The notes under the pieces were generated by a model. It was not told the DNA's origin. It did not search any database and worked only from the letters and a program-made list of their open reading frames with translations. The position numbers were made by a program, and so were the translations under genes. A stretch of 64,000 nt of DNA, from positions 62,001 through 126,000 of the forward strand of contig BGZK01000100.1 in NCBI GenBank assembly GCA_005406025.1, in the 5' to 3' direction. Below are positions 25,504 to 36,610 of this stretch, in pieces. Origin of the DNA: Eumeta japonica (lineage: Eukaryota; Arthropoda; Insecta; Lepidoptera; Psychidae). The stretch's first letter is position 1, and each line of letters starts with the position of its first letter.

Positions 25504-28500
25504 AAGTTTCAGGTTTTTTCTCAATTTTCCGTATGACCCTCAAAACAGCAAGAAAGATAACCTAGAAAACCTTACAAAGATTTTAGTATGTACACACAAT
25601 ATTAACCAATGTAAAATATTTTATATTTATAAATAAACGTGACTACTCACGAGTAAAATGTATCTATAATGTGAATATTAGCCACGTACTTGTCCATGAA
25701 TTCATGAGTATATACTATGCATTGGCGGTGTGGAGTGGTAATAGAGAGAGATGAGAGAACGAAAGAAGAGGGAGGAGGAAGGTACACACTACTCGCTTGT
25801 GTATACGACTGTCGCGCCTGCGCACGTCTCATTAACGGTTTTATTCCACGGACTTTTCTTACGGTTTTACTATCACATTTTTTCAGTTCGGTCGCGCAGC
25901 AAAATCCCTATCTCCAAGTTGCCGTAAGGAACTTCGTTCCAAAAATATATAATTACTTACTTTTGTTAGAAGACCACTGGAATTAGAATAATTCTTTCAT
26001 TTTTTTGCCAATCGCTTTATTATTAAAATATTTTTTTTCACATCACTACTGAGTTTTAGAAATAAACAAGGCGCGTAACAGAAAAACTTGACCTAGAAAT
26101 AAATATGGCGCGTAACAGAAAAATATGACTTAGAAAGAAATATAGCGCGTAACAGAAAAACGTGACGACGAAAATTTCTCTCATATGTCGATAAAGAAGT
26201 TTCACTTCAATAATACAATGATCTCTTCCACTTGTTGAAACAATTCTAAAACAACAATTATAGCTATAAATGTTGCGATAAACTAAAACAAAGATTAGGC
26301 ACCATTCTGAATAAAAAAAAATAATTAGTTGTAGCAAACGCTTCATTTTTGTCAAAATTTAGTGAAAATCAAATTAACCATTGATGTCTTTGTGACAGAT
26401 TATTTTTAGAATACTTATGATGGACATTGAAGATATAAATAAAGTAAATGTATCCCAAAAATGTTCACGTTTCTACTGTAGCATATGCTGCGGACAATAA
26501 GATTGTAGTTTAAGTAATACAACCAACACTCGATTTATAGGATTGTGAAAATACGACATAAGTAGCCTTTTCCTTGGAATATTTGAAAGTGTACCCCACT
26601 AGACGCAGTATGTTTAGGGAGGGTATAAATAATTTTATTTCACTATCTAAAATAATGTAAAGTACATTTTTATTAATGTCAAAAATATAAGTTTGATAAT
26701 GGAATCAAGAAAAGCAGCCAAACAAACACTATACATTAAATATTGTGAATTTTACTTCTAATAGCCAATGTAAATCTAAATATTTCCAATCTAATTGGGT
26801 ATTGAAATTTAACATTTTAAAAGATGACTACAAAAATATATGCAACTTACATGCTTTAACGGAATTTTGAAATGACAAATTGCAATGTATAAATATTCTA
26901 CTTTATTTATGAAAAAAAGTTTAAAAAGAAAAATATAAGGATAACCACGATTTAAACAACATATCTGATGAGAATAAACAATCTCAGTTATGGTATACAT
27001 ATTTAATCAAATTCATATTACTTTGCTGCAACTCTTCCAATATATAAATCTATGCCACCGACTGCAAATATTTGTCATATTTGATTGGATCTTTTTTAAT
27101 ATTATCTTGTTTCCATCTTTTTAGTTCACTTTTATGCAGTTTTTTTTTTTTTAATTTAAATTATTTACTTTCTTTTATATTCTATGAAGTTATTAAGATC
27201 GTGGACAATAAGACTATGTTATTTTTTTTTAATTCAATTTAGCACTATGCATAATGTCTTTCAATAATTCCATTTTTTAAATCTTTTTTTACATTACTTT
27301 AGAGAGTAGAATCGAAATCTTTATTCACTACCCTCGCTGCCTCTAGTAGTATTTTTTATATGTTCCGAGAAAGTAAGCTATTCAAAGAAATAAGTACTCT
27401 ATATTTTAGAACTTGACTCTACAGAAATTTATTCAATACAGACTGTTATCACTCATCGCGCTATAATTTGAATGTAATTTTATCATAGGTTTCGTTACCA
27501 GCGATTTAACAACATCTATACACAGCCGACGTTCAGTGGAAGCGACTACAGAAGAGGTGCAAATCGAGTCAGAGCCTGTTCCAACGGGTACAGAGAACAC
27601 CAGCATTGCCAACAGTAATGTGTACAAGTTAGTGGCATACATGACTTATATAATAAGATCGTCAGCTAATTCCTCACTGTTACCCACAAGATCTTTTTAA
27701 CACGCCCTAGAAGTTGTGGGATCATCTGTCGGCAAGACAAGTATCAGAAACATGGCTAATGTCGACCTTTGTTACCACAATATATACTTCACTCTCGCAA
27801 TCAATAGTTTATATAATGTGATTTTATTCTTCTTTTGTTAAGTTAATCCCACTTTAAATCGCTTCTATATTATATTTATGATATACTCGCGCGCACTGTT
27901 TTAGTATGGCCATGGACCCGCTACATTATGCTGTATGTCTATAGTTCCTATCCCTCGCCTCAATCTCTGCAGGCTTTATATCAAGGAAATTATAAGTTTG
28001 AGGATGGAGTAGTATAAACATATCAAAATCGAAACAAATTCCCTTTAAATTTTAGTAATATTATAAACTGGAAAATATTTGACTGCGGCTTAATTAAAAA
28101 AAATACTTAAGAAAGAAATCTGCAAAGTATTATAGAAGTACTATATTATTTAGCAAACTATGATTACTTATGTTTACACTTATATTTTGCTTATACATAA
28201 TGTAAAGACCTTAGGCTATCTTTGAACATAAATAGATTCAGTCTAATCACATGTATTCTGTAACAGAATCTTTTTAAATCCCTCTCCACTATCAACTTAC
28301 AATATCTGTTTGTTCAATTCCTCATCAGCTTTTGTTCGATTTGAAATTTCAGTGACAACAACAACGAAGCGAACAATGAAGAGAGACTTAACCTCGCATC
28401 ATTTTTAGTTCAACGGGCATGCAACAACCCATCTTTAGCCAATTACTTGTACTGGTACGTGCTGATCGAGTGCGAGGACCGCGACGTGCCGGGCAGACAG

Positions 28501-31500
28501 GACGCCGCTATCAGGAATATGTACCTCACTGTCATGAAAACATTCTCGCAGACTCTCGCTAAAGGTAAAAGTCTTTGCATATACTTTGAAAACATCTTAA
28601 ACATTAGACATAAAGAAAAAAAGAAATGAGATTGAAGGTAATCATCTACATGCCATTTTGAAATTGACACAAAAATATGGAAATACATAACTTATTTATC
28701 AATCATTTCAATCAAGCATTGTAAATATCACATTTCTTATATCAACATAATTTTTTTTTACCCTGACTGCGTATATTCCATGTCCGGCATAGATCATGTT
28801 AAAATTAATAAACACGTTTAGTTAAAATTCTCAGTGTACATTTGCACCCAACATCTATATTTTAGTATGTTACTTTTATATGTGGTAATAATGGTAGCAT
28901 TCACTTAATAAGAAAATAGCAGAAACTTAATAAAAATGTTTGTGGATTTTTTTGGGTATGATATATTTTTATGCTAGAATATTGTAATTAACTTTACAAT
29001 CTTTTTATCGACAATCGACTTAATACAATCTTTTTTTTTTTGTAAAATAGTTGATGATGCTTATCATCAACTATCTTGATGCTTATCATCAATTATTTCA
29101 CCAAAAAAAGATGTCTACTCAAAACTGTTTTTGAAATATTCGTTCAGTTTGATCATAGATTTTTATATCATTGGATTGCCATATATGTGCAATTGTAATA
29201 GTAGTAATGCTTTTATAACTATGCATCACAACACAATTAACATGCCCATAAATTTTCAGGAAATGCAGACCACCAGAGAACACGATCCTTTCTGGCCCGC
29301 CAACAGGTGTTCATAGACAAACTAGTTAAATTAGTGAAAACTGTGACCAGGGAAAGTGGTAATAGGAATAAGAAAGCGGAAAGACTTCAACAGCTATTGG
29401 CTGATTCCGATGCCTTCAAATTCAACTTCACAAATTTTGAGCCGATACCATTCCCATTAGATCCAAACGTGACTATCAAAGGTATTGTTGCTAAGAAAGC
29501 CAGCCTGTTCAAATCGGCTCTAATGCCCTCAAAACTCACATTTCTAACAACAGAGGGCATTGAATATGAAGCTATTTTCAAGCATGGTGATGATTTAAGG
29601 CAGGACCAGCTAATTTTGCAAATGATAACTTTGATGGACAAGCTATTGAGAAGAGAAAATTTAGATTTAAAATTAACTCCCTATAAAGTTCTGGCTACTA
29701 GCTCTAAACATGGCTTTTTACAATTCATAGAATCGGTCACAGTTGCAGAGGCGCTGGCCACAGAGGGCAGCATACAGAATTTTTTCAGAAAATACAATCC
29801 TTGCGAAGCGGCGCCCTATGGAATAAGACCTGAAACTATGGACACATACATAAGAAGCTGTGCTGGATATTGTGTTATTACATATTTATTGGGTAACATA
29901 TATCACTTTAATAGATAATTTTATAGCTTAATTAAATAATATACTAATGTCTCTTATGACTTAATTTTTAATTTAGGCGTTGGCGATCGACATCTTGACA
30001 ATCTCCTCTTGACCCGTCACGGTGCACTCTTTCACATCGACTTCGGCTACATCCTGGGCAGGGACCCCAAGCCACTGCCGCCGCCGATGAAATTAAGTCG
30101 TGAGATGGTCGAGGCGATGGGCGGCGTGCATTCCGAACACTATCATGAATTCAGAAAACAATGCTATACCGCCTTTCTGCATCTTCGGAGGTATGATTTG
30201 GTAGCATTCAATAATCTCCATTATATTTATCATATTATAAATTGTAAAATTATTATCTCATTTTAATTTTTTTTGGCAATGAAATAATTTTATTTTAATT
30301 TGCACATATTTTAAATAGATTAATATGATTGAAATTCTAGTCATTTGAACAGAATAGTATATTAATAGAATAGAATAATAGTATAATAGCATATTAGAAA
30401 AGCTAAAGTTTACAAAAAAAAAATAGTGTTATATTTCATAAGTCATATAATTTACATTGAATGAATGAATAGAACTTTTTTTAGATTGATTAAAAATAGA
30501 AAAATCAAACTAAACATAAATGGAAAATTTTCAGACACGCTAATGTGGTGCTGAATCTATTCTCCCTTATGGTGGACGCGTCCGTGCCTGACATCGCGCT
30601 CGAGCCAGACAAAGCCGTTAAGAAAGTGCAGGACAAACTCAGGTACATAGATACCTATAGCTGCATATAATAATTCAACAGCCTTTTGTGTATCACTTTG
30701 ACAGATACTAATTTGATTTTTGAAGTTACTTCTGTTGGAGAGTTGAGAGTAAAATTATAATATAAAAAAAAACGTGTTCCTATGAAGAAAGACTCATGAT
30801 GGTAGCCGTCAAAACGTAATAAATGCACTCATGTGACTAATTTTATAGAAAATTAAGAACTTATATGCCAATACTAGATGGTCATGTATCAGAAGCATCT
30901 TAAAACCGATAGTACTGAACCCGATTGGATGCTGCCGTCATTTAAAATGTCAATAAAATAATAACAGTATAATTCAATGGAATATTGTTGGTGTCGCTGA
31001 ATTTAGGCACAAGGCATAATCAAGGCAAAACATACCTCGATATGCCTTGTGTCTTATATGTATAAATTCTATACAGCACTAGATACATACATAGGTTACC
31101 TATTTTTCTTATAAAATCTTTTTCCTCCCAACTTAATAAATAAATTGACAGAAACTGCACATTTTAGTTTAGTCAGTTTTAGTAACTTGAGAGACAAAAA
31201 ATGGGAGGTTGATGAATCTGTATAACTACTAAAAATAAACTAATTACGAATGGAGTCTTTTTAATGGTTATGTCGAAGTAGTCACCATATTGTTTATAAA
31301 GATACTTAATTAGATTCTGGATAAATATGAAATAGTTTAAGAATTTGATTTTTTATTAAAAAGGTTTGAATTAAACAGTCCTTACATATAAAATAAATAA
31401 TAAATTTGTGACAAGCAGACTGTACATCAATTTATGCAAAGTGCGTTGGTCTAATAAATAATTATTATATGACTTATTTTCACTAGTAATGTTCTAAATT

Positions 31501-32427
31501 CATAATCTACACTTGTAAATATCATATCTCAATCCCAAATACAGTGGAATCTCAATAACTCGAACCTTGTTAAGTCGAAATCCTCAGTAAGTCGAAAAAA
31601 TTTGCCATTCTCTTCCGATGAACCCCTAAATATGCGGTATCTCGAATTATTTAGACTTTGTAACTCGAACAAAATGTTATTTCCCTACGAAGTATTCATA
31701 ATACATATTTATACTCTATAACTCGAATTTCGAAAAAGGAGACTCCGTAAGTCATAGTTGGTAAAATATAATGACGTCTTATTTGGAATTCCCCGAAATA
31801 ATAGCAATAAATTCCAAAATGAATATTCGGGTTTGGAGCTTCTAATCTATTGTTTTTGTCTTGTACACGTGCAATGAATGAATACATTCAAGAAATTTTC
31901 TAAGTAACACAGCTGTGAACGTTATGTTTGTTCCGTTATGTTTAATTTTTTTTAGTGTACTATTTACTTCGTAAGTCGAAATTTCAGCAGTTAAGTCATA
32001 TGTATCTCGAAGTTCTTATTAAGTCGAAAACTCGTTAACTCAAATTTTTTTGTATTCCCCTTGACATTCGAGTTATTGAGATTCCACTGTAATTATTTTA
32101 ATAATATATTTCAAGTCGTCCATTCCTTTTTACAAAGAATGTTTAAAACCATGTTTTGCATATGGATTTATTTACACGTGGAGAAATGATAAATCTAGTA
32201 TAATGTATTTACAGAATTTGCCTAAGGTTTATCACAAGAAACTTGATAATTTTCAATCTTGCCTAAAAGTATTTATCAAATATTGTCTTTTTTATCTCAT
32301 CAGATTGGACCTCGGTGATGAAGAAGCAGTCCATTACCTCCAGAACCTTTTAGACATGTCAGTCACGGCCGTCATGGCGGTATTGGTTGAACATTTCCAC
32401 AAGTTTGCACAATACTGGAGAAAATAA
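12539..32427 (+). CDS. Pi3K59F/Vps34 (PIK3C3): Phosphatidylinositol 3-kinase catalytic subunit type 3 (Vps34)
   Basis: Sixteen coding exons join in frame: 12539-12609, 12684-12872, 13018-13174, 16608-16745, 17522-17644, 17838-17933, 19894-20134, 21125-21230, 22204-22310, 23900-24010, 27489-27627, 28353-28564, 29260-29892, 29977-30190, 30535-30642, 32304-32427. They give 2769 nt, or 922 aa (about 890-950 is usual). The start is [14 protein letters not shown]. Residues about 15-185 form the C2 domain ([36 protein letters not shown]). About 270-410 is the helical PIK domain ([31 protein letters not shown]). About 410-500 is a variable linker. The kinase domain follows, with [13 protein letters not shown] near 671, catalytic loop GVGDRHLDN near 775, and activation segment [20 protein letters not shown] near 794. 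The C-terminal helix ends HKFAQYWRK. The enzyme makes PI3P on endosomes and autophagosomes with Vps15 and Beclin-type partners. All catalytic motifs are present and no frameshift is seen. Introns carry several transposon relics. Confidence 0.96.
13225..13510. repeat. GC-richer insert with inverted repeats in Vps34 intron 3
   Basis: Contains gggtatctcataccc at 13257-13271. A larger imperfect inverted pair, ccggcggcgaagtaaactat at 13386-13405 and its partner ending about 13437, has a 12-bp loop. The composition differs from the surrounding intron, suggesting an inserted small mobile element. No transposase is present. Confidence 0.55.
13775..14010 (+). repeat. Degenerate gattctgatcc-type repeat, copy 1
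   Basis: Starts with 'aaatgaattcttttatctttta', also seen in copies near 18410 and 59950. It continues with loosely repeated words such as ttctgatcctgat and cccagtcttgct. See the dispersed family described among the findings. Confidence 0.5.
14037..14388. mobile_element. Pogo/Tigger-like nonautonomous element, copy 1 (352 bp)
   Basis: Begins cagtggaatctcaatt and ends gttattaagattctactg, so the ends are inverted repeats of about 24 bp. It is flanked by TA on both sides, as expected for Tc1/mariner-pogo target duplication. Ends of the form CAGTnnAATCTC-AnTAACTCGAA are typical of Tigger/pogo elements. It has no transposase and is a deletion derivative related to the longer copy at 31542-32089. 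It sits in Vps34 intron 3. Confidence 0.8.
15102..15534. repeat. Large inverted repeat (arms about 118 and 131 bp, spacer about 184 bp)
   Basis: The complement of 15102-15219 reads through 15404-15534 with roughly 80-85% match. Both contain tctgtcaa-cctctcgaat, a ggatagaNattcgt block, gcagattcgagg, and gggttgcatgctgcatg. The right arm has a small duplication around gcatgtt. The transcript would form a long hairpin in Vps34 intron 3. Either two copies of one repeat inserted in opposite directions, or this is a foldback element. Confidence 0.75.
17350..17460 (+). repeat. Lepidopteran 'gtccatgggcgg' SINE/LINE-tail fragment, plus copy
   Basis: Includes ggcaggtgttcatgggcgg, then aggtggtcacctactct, then tgcacatttgcccc. 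These are the landmark words of a very common moth/butterfly repeat. A minus-oriented copy lies at 62620-62720. It ends about 60 bp before the Vps34 exon 5 acceptor. Confidence 0.65.
18395..18720 (+). repeat. Degenerate gattccgatcc-type repeat, copy 2
   Basis: Shares 'aatgaattctttcatctttta' and following words (cgacaacgctatatcc, catgattcc, ctcagtcccg, atcccgatcctggttctgct) with the segment at 59945-60210. It lies in Vps34 intron 6. Confidence 0.6.
19420..19885 (+). repeat. Insect dispersed repeat abutting Vps34 exon 7
   Basis: The phrase ccgtttcgtagttatttcaa at 19682-19701 recurs, with one change, about 150 bp downstream at 19830. Between the copies are caaccgattttgaccc and aatttgaaatcgatcgg. 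Such 'solve-and-repeat' blocks are common in arthropod genomes. The second copy ends only about 40 bp before the exon 7 acceptor at 19894. Confidence 0.6.
22900..23095 (+). repeat. Lepidopteran LINE-tail fragment
   Basis: Contains ctataaggattccgtttttgccattttgactcgaaaccct. This is a worn form of the 'gggttccgttttt...ggctacggaaccct' phrase common in lepidopteran repeat tails. It is followed directly by the MITE-like repeat at 23100. Confidence 0.5.
23100..23470 (+). mobile_element. MITE-like repeat family A, copy 1
   Basis: A repeat of about 370 bp found again in reverse orientation at 51415-51790 and partly at 57680-57825. Shared blocks include acatctgaaacccatcat, ggtacctattgaacaat, and a core bounded by an inverted pair: gtacaacgcacgaaactc at 23281 and ...agtttcgtgcattgtac ending 23440. 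No coding capacity. It lies in Vps34 intron 9. Confidence 0.75.
24619..24641. repeat. (TG)n microsatellite
   Basis: About 11 TG units in Vps34 intron 10. Confidence 0.95.
25349..25940. mobile_element. Putative nonautonomous element with palindromic ends (592 bp)
   Basis: Starts ggaacgaagttccttcggc at 25349 and ends with the near-complement gccgtaaggaacttcgttcc at 25921-25940. The outer 13 bp (ggaacgaagttcc) are themselves palindromic. The interior includes a (TA)n run at 25473-25499 and a GC-richer core at 25710-25880. No transposase. It lies in Vps34 intron 10. Confidence 0.6.
26062..26165. repeat. 37-bp tandem repeat, three copies
   Basis: The word gcgcgtaacagaaaaa starts at 26071, 26108 and 26145, exactly 37 bp apart. 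The filler (gacctagaaataaatatg and variants) is also similar between units. Confidence 0.9.
31542..32089. mobile_element. Pogo/Tigger-like nonautonomous element, copy 2 (548 bp)
   Basis: Flanked by TA. Starts cagtggaatctcaataac and ends with its complement, gttattgagattccactg. It shares most of its length with 14037-14388 but has extra internal blocks near 31650-31790 and 31935-31995. The interior carries many copies of a TAAGTCGAA/TAACTCGAA-type word in both orientations. It is in the last Vps34 intron and has no transposase frame. Confidence 0.85.
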
Positions 32428-32500
32428 CATCAACTTTGGTTATAATAGTTATAATAGAATGTATACTGTGATATTTCATATTCTTAAGTTTTGTATGACC

Positions 32501-32506
32501 AATAAA
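32501..32506 (+). terminator. Vps34 polyadenylation signal
   Basis: Canonical AATAAA 74 nt after the stop codon at 32425-32427, giving a very short 3' UTR. Confidence 0.7.
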
Positions 32507-32624
32507 ATATTTTTAAATATAAGAATACTTTTATTTTTTCATTTTTTTTTATAACAATTGAAAATTTTAATTTAATAAACTTGAAAATCACATTACAGAA
32601 ATGACAATTTACAGAGAATATATA

Positions 32625-32673
32625 TTTATTACTATCTATTTATTACAATAATTGTATACAAAAATCTTTTATT
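32625..32673 (-). terminator. Vps33B polyadenylation signal candidates
   Basis: Minus-strand AATAAA hexamers lie at 32668-32673, 32639-32644 and 32625-32630, within 24-70 nt of the Vps33B stop. The Vps34 and Vps33B messages would therefore end within roughly 100-150 bp of each other. Confidence 0.55.
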
Positions 32674-32696
32674 TATATAAAACACAAAACAAGCAA

Positions 32697-34726
32697 CTAG
32701 ACATTTGATGCTATCAGTTCACCACCAGATACAATACTATCACTTGCCACAAAAATTTTGCTACCCGTACTCGTCTGAATGACTTCACAAGCCGCTATTT
32801 CTGCATAAGTTACACCTCCTATAACGAAAACTAACACACTCTTTGGTTTCAATGGAAACATGTTTCCTAAGTTTGGTTCATTTTTCAATAGATTAGACAT
32901 CCCCTTCAAATCTCTACAACCATGTTCAAGTTCTCCCTGTGGTTTCATATTTGAAAGTCTTTCATTCAACGTTTTTATACCATCTTTTGTTCTGTCTAAA
33001 ACTCTGCCTGCAACTTTTACTCCATTTATAGGAGATACTTTTGATGCTACTTCAGAGAGCGATTCAGCAGTTAGTAAAATATTACAAAGAACGGCAACTA
33101 GAGGGATGTAACCCTCATTGAAAACATAACTCGGGGATGATTTCTCATGTTTGTCAGTTTGTGGAGGAAGCTGTTTCAACTTATTTGCAATAGATTGGAA
33201 TGTATTCTGCCATTTGGGTAAATGGTCGCTTAAGCTACCCAAGCTAGTTATATTCAATGACAATTTCGGACTGCTCGGTTGTATCAACAGTCCTGTGTTC
33301 ACCAAATTATTAAATATATAAATATATTTGTGACCAAATGCATGCAAATATTTTGAAACTAATGCATTGTATTCATCATATGATATACCTTGGGTCAAAC
33401 TTAACAAACACATTAGACGTAAACTGTTGTACATGTGGATATCGGTACCAAAATTCTCATCCACAAAAGCAGCATTCGACTTTCTATTTCTATTGTTTAA
33501 CATATCATTCTCAGTTAATTTCAATGTTTCAAACTTATTGCTCATTTCTGATATTATTGTTTCACAAGCTAACACATGGTTGACTAGGTTCTGTTTGAAC
33601 ATTGTGACTTGCTGCAATTTCGTCGTAACAAAATGTTTGATCTCTTGTATTCCTAATGCTCTTACATCTTCATTTTTTAATAATCTAGCTTTTGAACTCA
33701 ATACACTCAAAACTTCCGAGAAGTGTCTATGTTTGATTTCACCATAGAGTGAATCAACTGAACTATCTAGTACCATTACAGAATTTTTAGTTTCTTGTTT
33801 TTCATCATTCAAGCCAAAATCAAGCTTTCCTTTCACCAATTTGGTTTCTGTCACATTCAAATCTAAAATGCCACAATTTATGGTGAAAAGCTCACTCAGT
33901 AACCCACTATATGTTGCTGGTGTTAACAGAGTGGATGCATAATCTTGGGCCCTGTCAATGACCAAGAGTGCTCCTATGTCTTGAGAATCTTCTTTATTCA
34001 TGAAATCTCTTGTATAAGTTTCATCATATATTTCAATTATATCCAAGACGCTTGCTGACAACTTTCCTACTGAAAAAATAGCTTTTGGCTTTCCAATAAC
34101 ATGAAATAAGGTCCATAAAGACATGGACACACTTGACAAAAGTGAATGGTTTTGTTCTACAAACAGCTGTTTGTAAAGAAATGACAATTCTAAGCTAAAT
34201 ATATTGTCATCTAAAGCTATTAATTCCCAAGTAAATGAATGCAGTTTCACAACACCATAAAGACCTCTGCTTTCTAAAACTGAATGGTATAAATTTAACA
34301 CTTTGGGAATAATAATAATATGAAAGCAATCACGATCTGTTAATAATGTATTTTGACTAATTAAAGATGAGATTTGATCTAAAACACATTTATATTTTAA
34401 AATACAAGCTGGTATCAAATAAACTCTGTTGACATTTGATGTAGTGCCTAATTGTGGGTCCATTTTATATATTTTCTCAATTCCATGTTGTCTGAAAAAT
34501 GCATAATTCAAATTTTAAGAAACGTATCAAAATCAAATTTAGAAGTGCACCAACTTAATAATCATTACCTTAACCAAGAGACACTACATATCTTCTCTAA
34601 TGGTTTAATAAGTGTAGAATCAATGATTAGATCTTTTTTATCTCCACATTCATTCAATATACTTTCTAATTTTTTCTGAGATATTAAAGTCATAGAAGCA
34701 AATTTTGTTGACAGAGAATGCTCCAT
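32697..34726 (-). CDS. Vps33B: Vps33B, Sec1/Munc18-family endosomal tethering protein
   Basis: Two exons: 34569-34726 (start MEHSLSTKFASMTLISQKK) and 32697-34491 (after tttttcag). They join in phase as ...SVSWLRQHGIEKIYKMDP and give 650 codons (human VPS33B is 617). The Sec1-like domain fills the protein. The most telling stretch is GALLVIDRAQDYASTLLTP followed by ATYSGLLSELFTINCG, and further back GLYGVVKLHSFTWELIALD. The C-terminus has PKSVLVFVIGGVTYAEIAA, the family's closing strand. These fit Vps33B better than Vps33A/carnation. Vps33B acts with Vps16B/VIPAS39 in a tethering complex in endosome-lysosome and phagosome traffic. A Met at 34511 also opens the long frame but lies in the intron, so the spliced start at 34726 is chosen. 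No damage is seen. Convergent with Vps34. Confidence 0.93.
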
Positions 34727-35640
34727 GATTATCAAATACCTTTATAGAGGAATAAAAAAATGTAAACTCTAATATGTTTCTTTACTTTATCACAGGATAA
34801 TATCTCATCATAAGATGTGAACTGCCGTGCTTGTATATTTTATATACACATTATCACTGACTGATTTTAAATTACAGTATTCACACAATCACACAAAAGA
34901 TTCAATAATCTAAACAGCTGTACTCTGGATCAAAACAATGTACACTTTGCTATAGATAGGATTATAAAAACGGTGCAATTTGAACAATTATCAATTTTCC
35001 ATTGTATCATAAAATTTAAAAAATGGAAGTCTATTTGTACGAGCATTTCAATCCCCGAAGAATATATTCATATTCATCTATGGTTTCTTCCATAGACTCT
35101 CAGTGCACAGACTACCCATAAAATAAATATAATGTTACATATCCATAGATAATACATAATTTCAAACAGAAATTTCAAAACGTATGGTCAAAATTTGAAA
35201 ATTATTTCAGTGTTATTTTTAAAATAACTTATTTTGTAATTGAGTTGTTACTTGAGAAAGATTAAAATTTATACATAAACTATGTCATTGTAACATTCTA
35301 ATCTTCTCATCGTTTAGCTTTTTATCATTTTTATGGCAATGAGAATTAAAATGGGAGAAGAGGAAGTAATGATTCAACATGGTGAAATGAAAAGAAAGGA
35401 ATAGTGTCGATAACATTATTTTCACTCAATAACTAATAAATAATAATAGTAAAATGAGAGGAAAATTACAGTAAATTAAAACGAAAAATAGGGTTTTGAC
35501 ATCGTTTTCTATCAGTACTAAATTTTATTTGTTTAATACTGTAAATCTGATATTTCCGTAACGATATTAGGTCGTTTGTAACTCAAATACGAATAAATTA
35601 TCTAAATTTAACAAACAAAAAATCGAATCTGGATTATACG
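34727..35640. other. Vps33B upstream region, otherwise AT-rich
   Basis: Holds the Vps33B promoter. No coding segment recognised. Confidence 0.4.
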
Positions 35641-36010
35641 TAAAACAAACCTTTCATTAATGCGTTTCTGTGCAATAATTAACAAGAAAGAATCGGTATT
35701 GAAAGCGGAATCAACGTTGGAATTTAAAGCGATTGCGAAATTAGAAAACAAAAGAATTCAGGATATTAGAATAGAGAAGAAAACCAAGTCAGAACTAATG
35801 GTGAAATAGAAACTTTGATAGAAATAGGGTCAGGATTGACATTAATGATAGAAACATCGTTTATGATAAAAAATGAGGAAGTAAATCTATGTCCACGCGG
35901 TGCGAGTCGCAAGACAAAACGAATCAAAAATATAATCAAAACAAACGATAGCGGTTTTTTATTTTGTTGTGTCATACTCATATTTTATTTAATTCGAATC
36001 TAACGCGGGT
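35640..36010 (-). repeat. Degenerate gattccgatcc-type repeat, minus copy
   Basis: On the plus strand it reads as repeated gaa/gatt words (aatcggtattgaaagcgg, gaaatagggtcaggattg), the complement of the family seen at 18395 and 59945. Confidence 0.45.
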
Positions 36011-36359
36011 GACCCTTAAGTTGTAGGCATCGATAAACGTCCATGATCATTTAGTCTATGGCGTGCATGGTTGCTGCCCCTTAAAATCGTATTAAAAAGG
36101 AAATCGTCGTGGTAACACTTGTATGTAGAGATTTTCTGATCTTTGATAATTGTATTCTATAACTTTAATTCATGGTCTTGATAATTGTACGGAAACGATT
36201 ATTCTCACACAAATAAATGTAAAGAAAAATATCGAGGACACACACTGTATTTCTTTTTCTTTTCAGATGTCCACATTTTTCTTATCTAACGAATAGAGCA
36301 ATAGATTATTTAAATATCGTCTACCAAAAAGGGGGTTCGCAAACCTTTAAACATGTATT

Positions 36360-36545
36360 ACCCTCGTTTCACTTTGATTGATTTAATTTTATTCTAGCTC
36401 ATGCACATGCATTTCATCCATATTTTGATATCATTGCCACTTTCCTATTCAAACCCCACTCTTAATTTCAAGTTCGTTCCTGCTTTCGAATTGATTTACG
36501 TTCCATTGTTAATTCAGATCAGTCGCAATTTTTATTTCAATTTTC
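36360..36545 (+). repeat. Probable further copy of the degenerate family
   Basis: Contains tattcaaaccccactcttaa, ttcaagttcgttcctgctttcg and ccattgttaattcagatc. The style matches the other copies but divergence is higher. Confidence 0.35.
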
Positions 36546-36567
36546 CGTTGGCATGCATGCACACACC

Positions 36568-36570
<3 letters not shown>

Positions 36571-36606
<36 letters not shown>
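36571..36606. repeat. (AT)n microsatellite
   Basis: About 18 AT units, preceded by cacacacctgc. Confidence 0.95.

Positions 36607-36609
<3 letters not shown>

Positions 36610-36610
<1 letters not shown>

Noticed and set aside
32860..33747. Plus-strand frames inside Vps33B
   Set aside because: Antisense shadows of a well-conserved coding exon.
34492..34511. Met at 34511 as the start of Vps33B
   Set aside because: It lies inside the intron. A tttttcag acceptor and an upstream exon with a family-like N-terminus give the better model.
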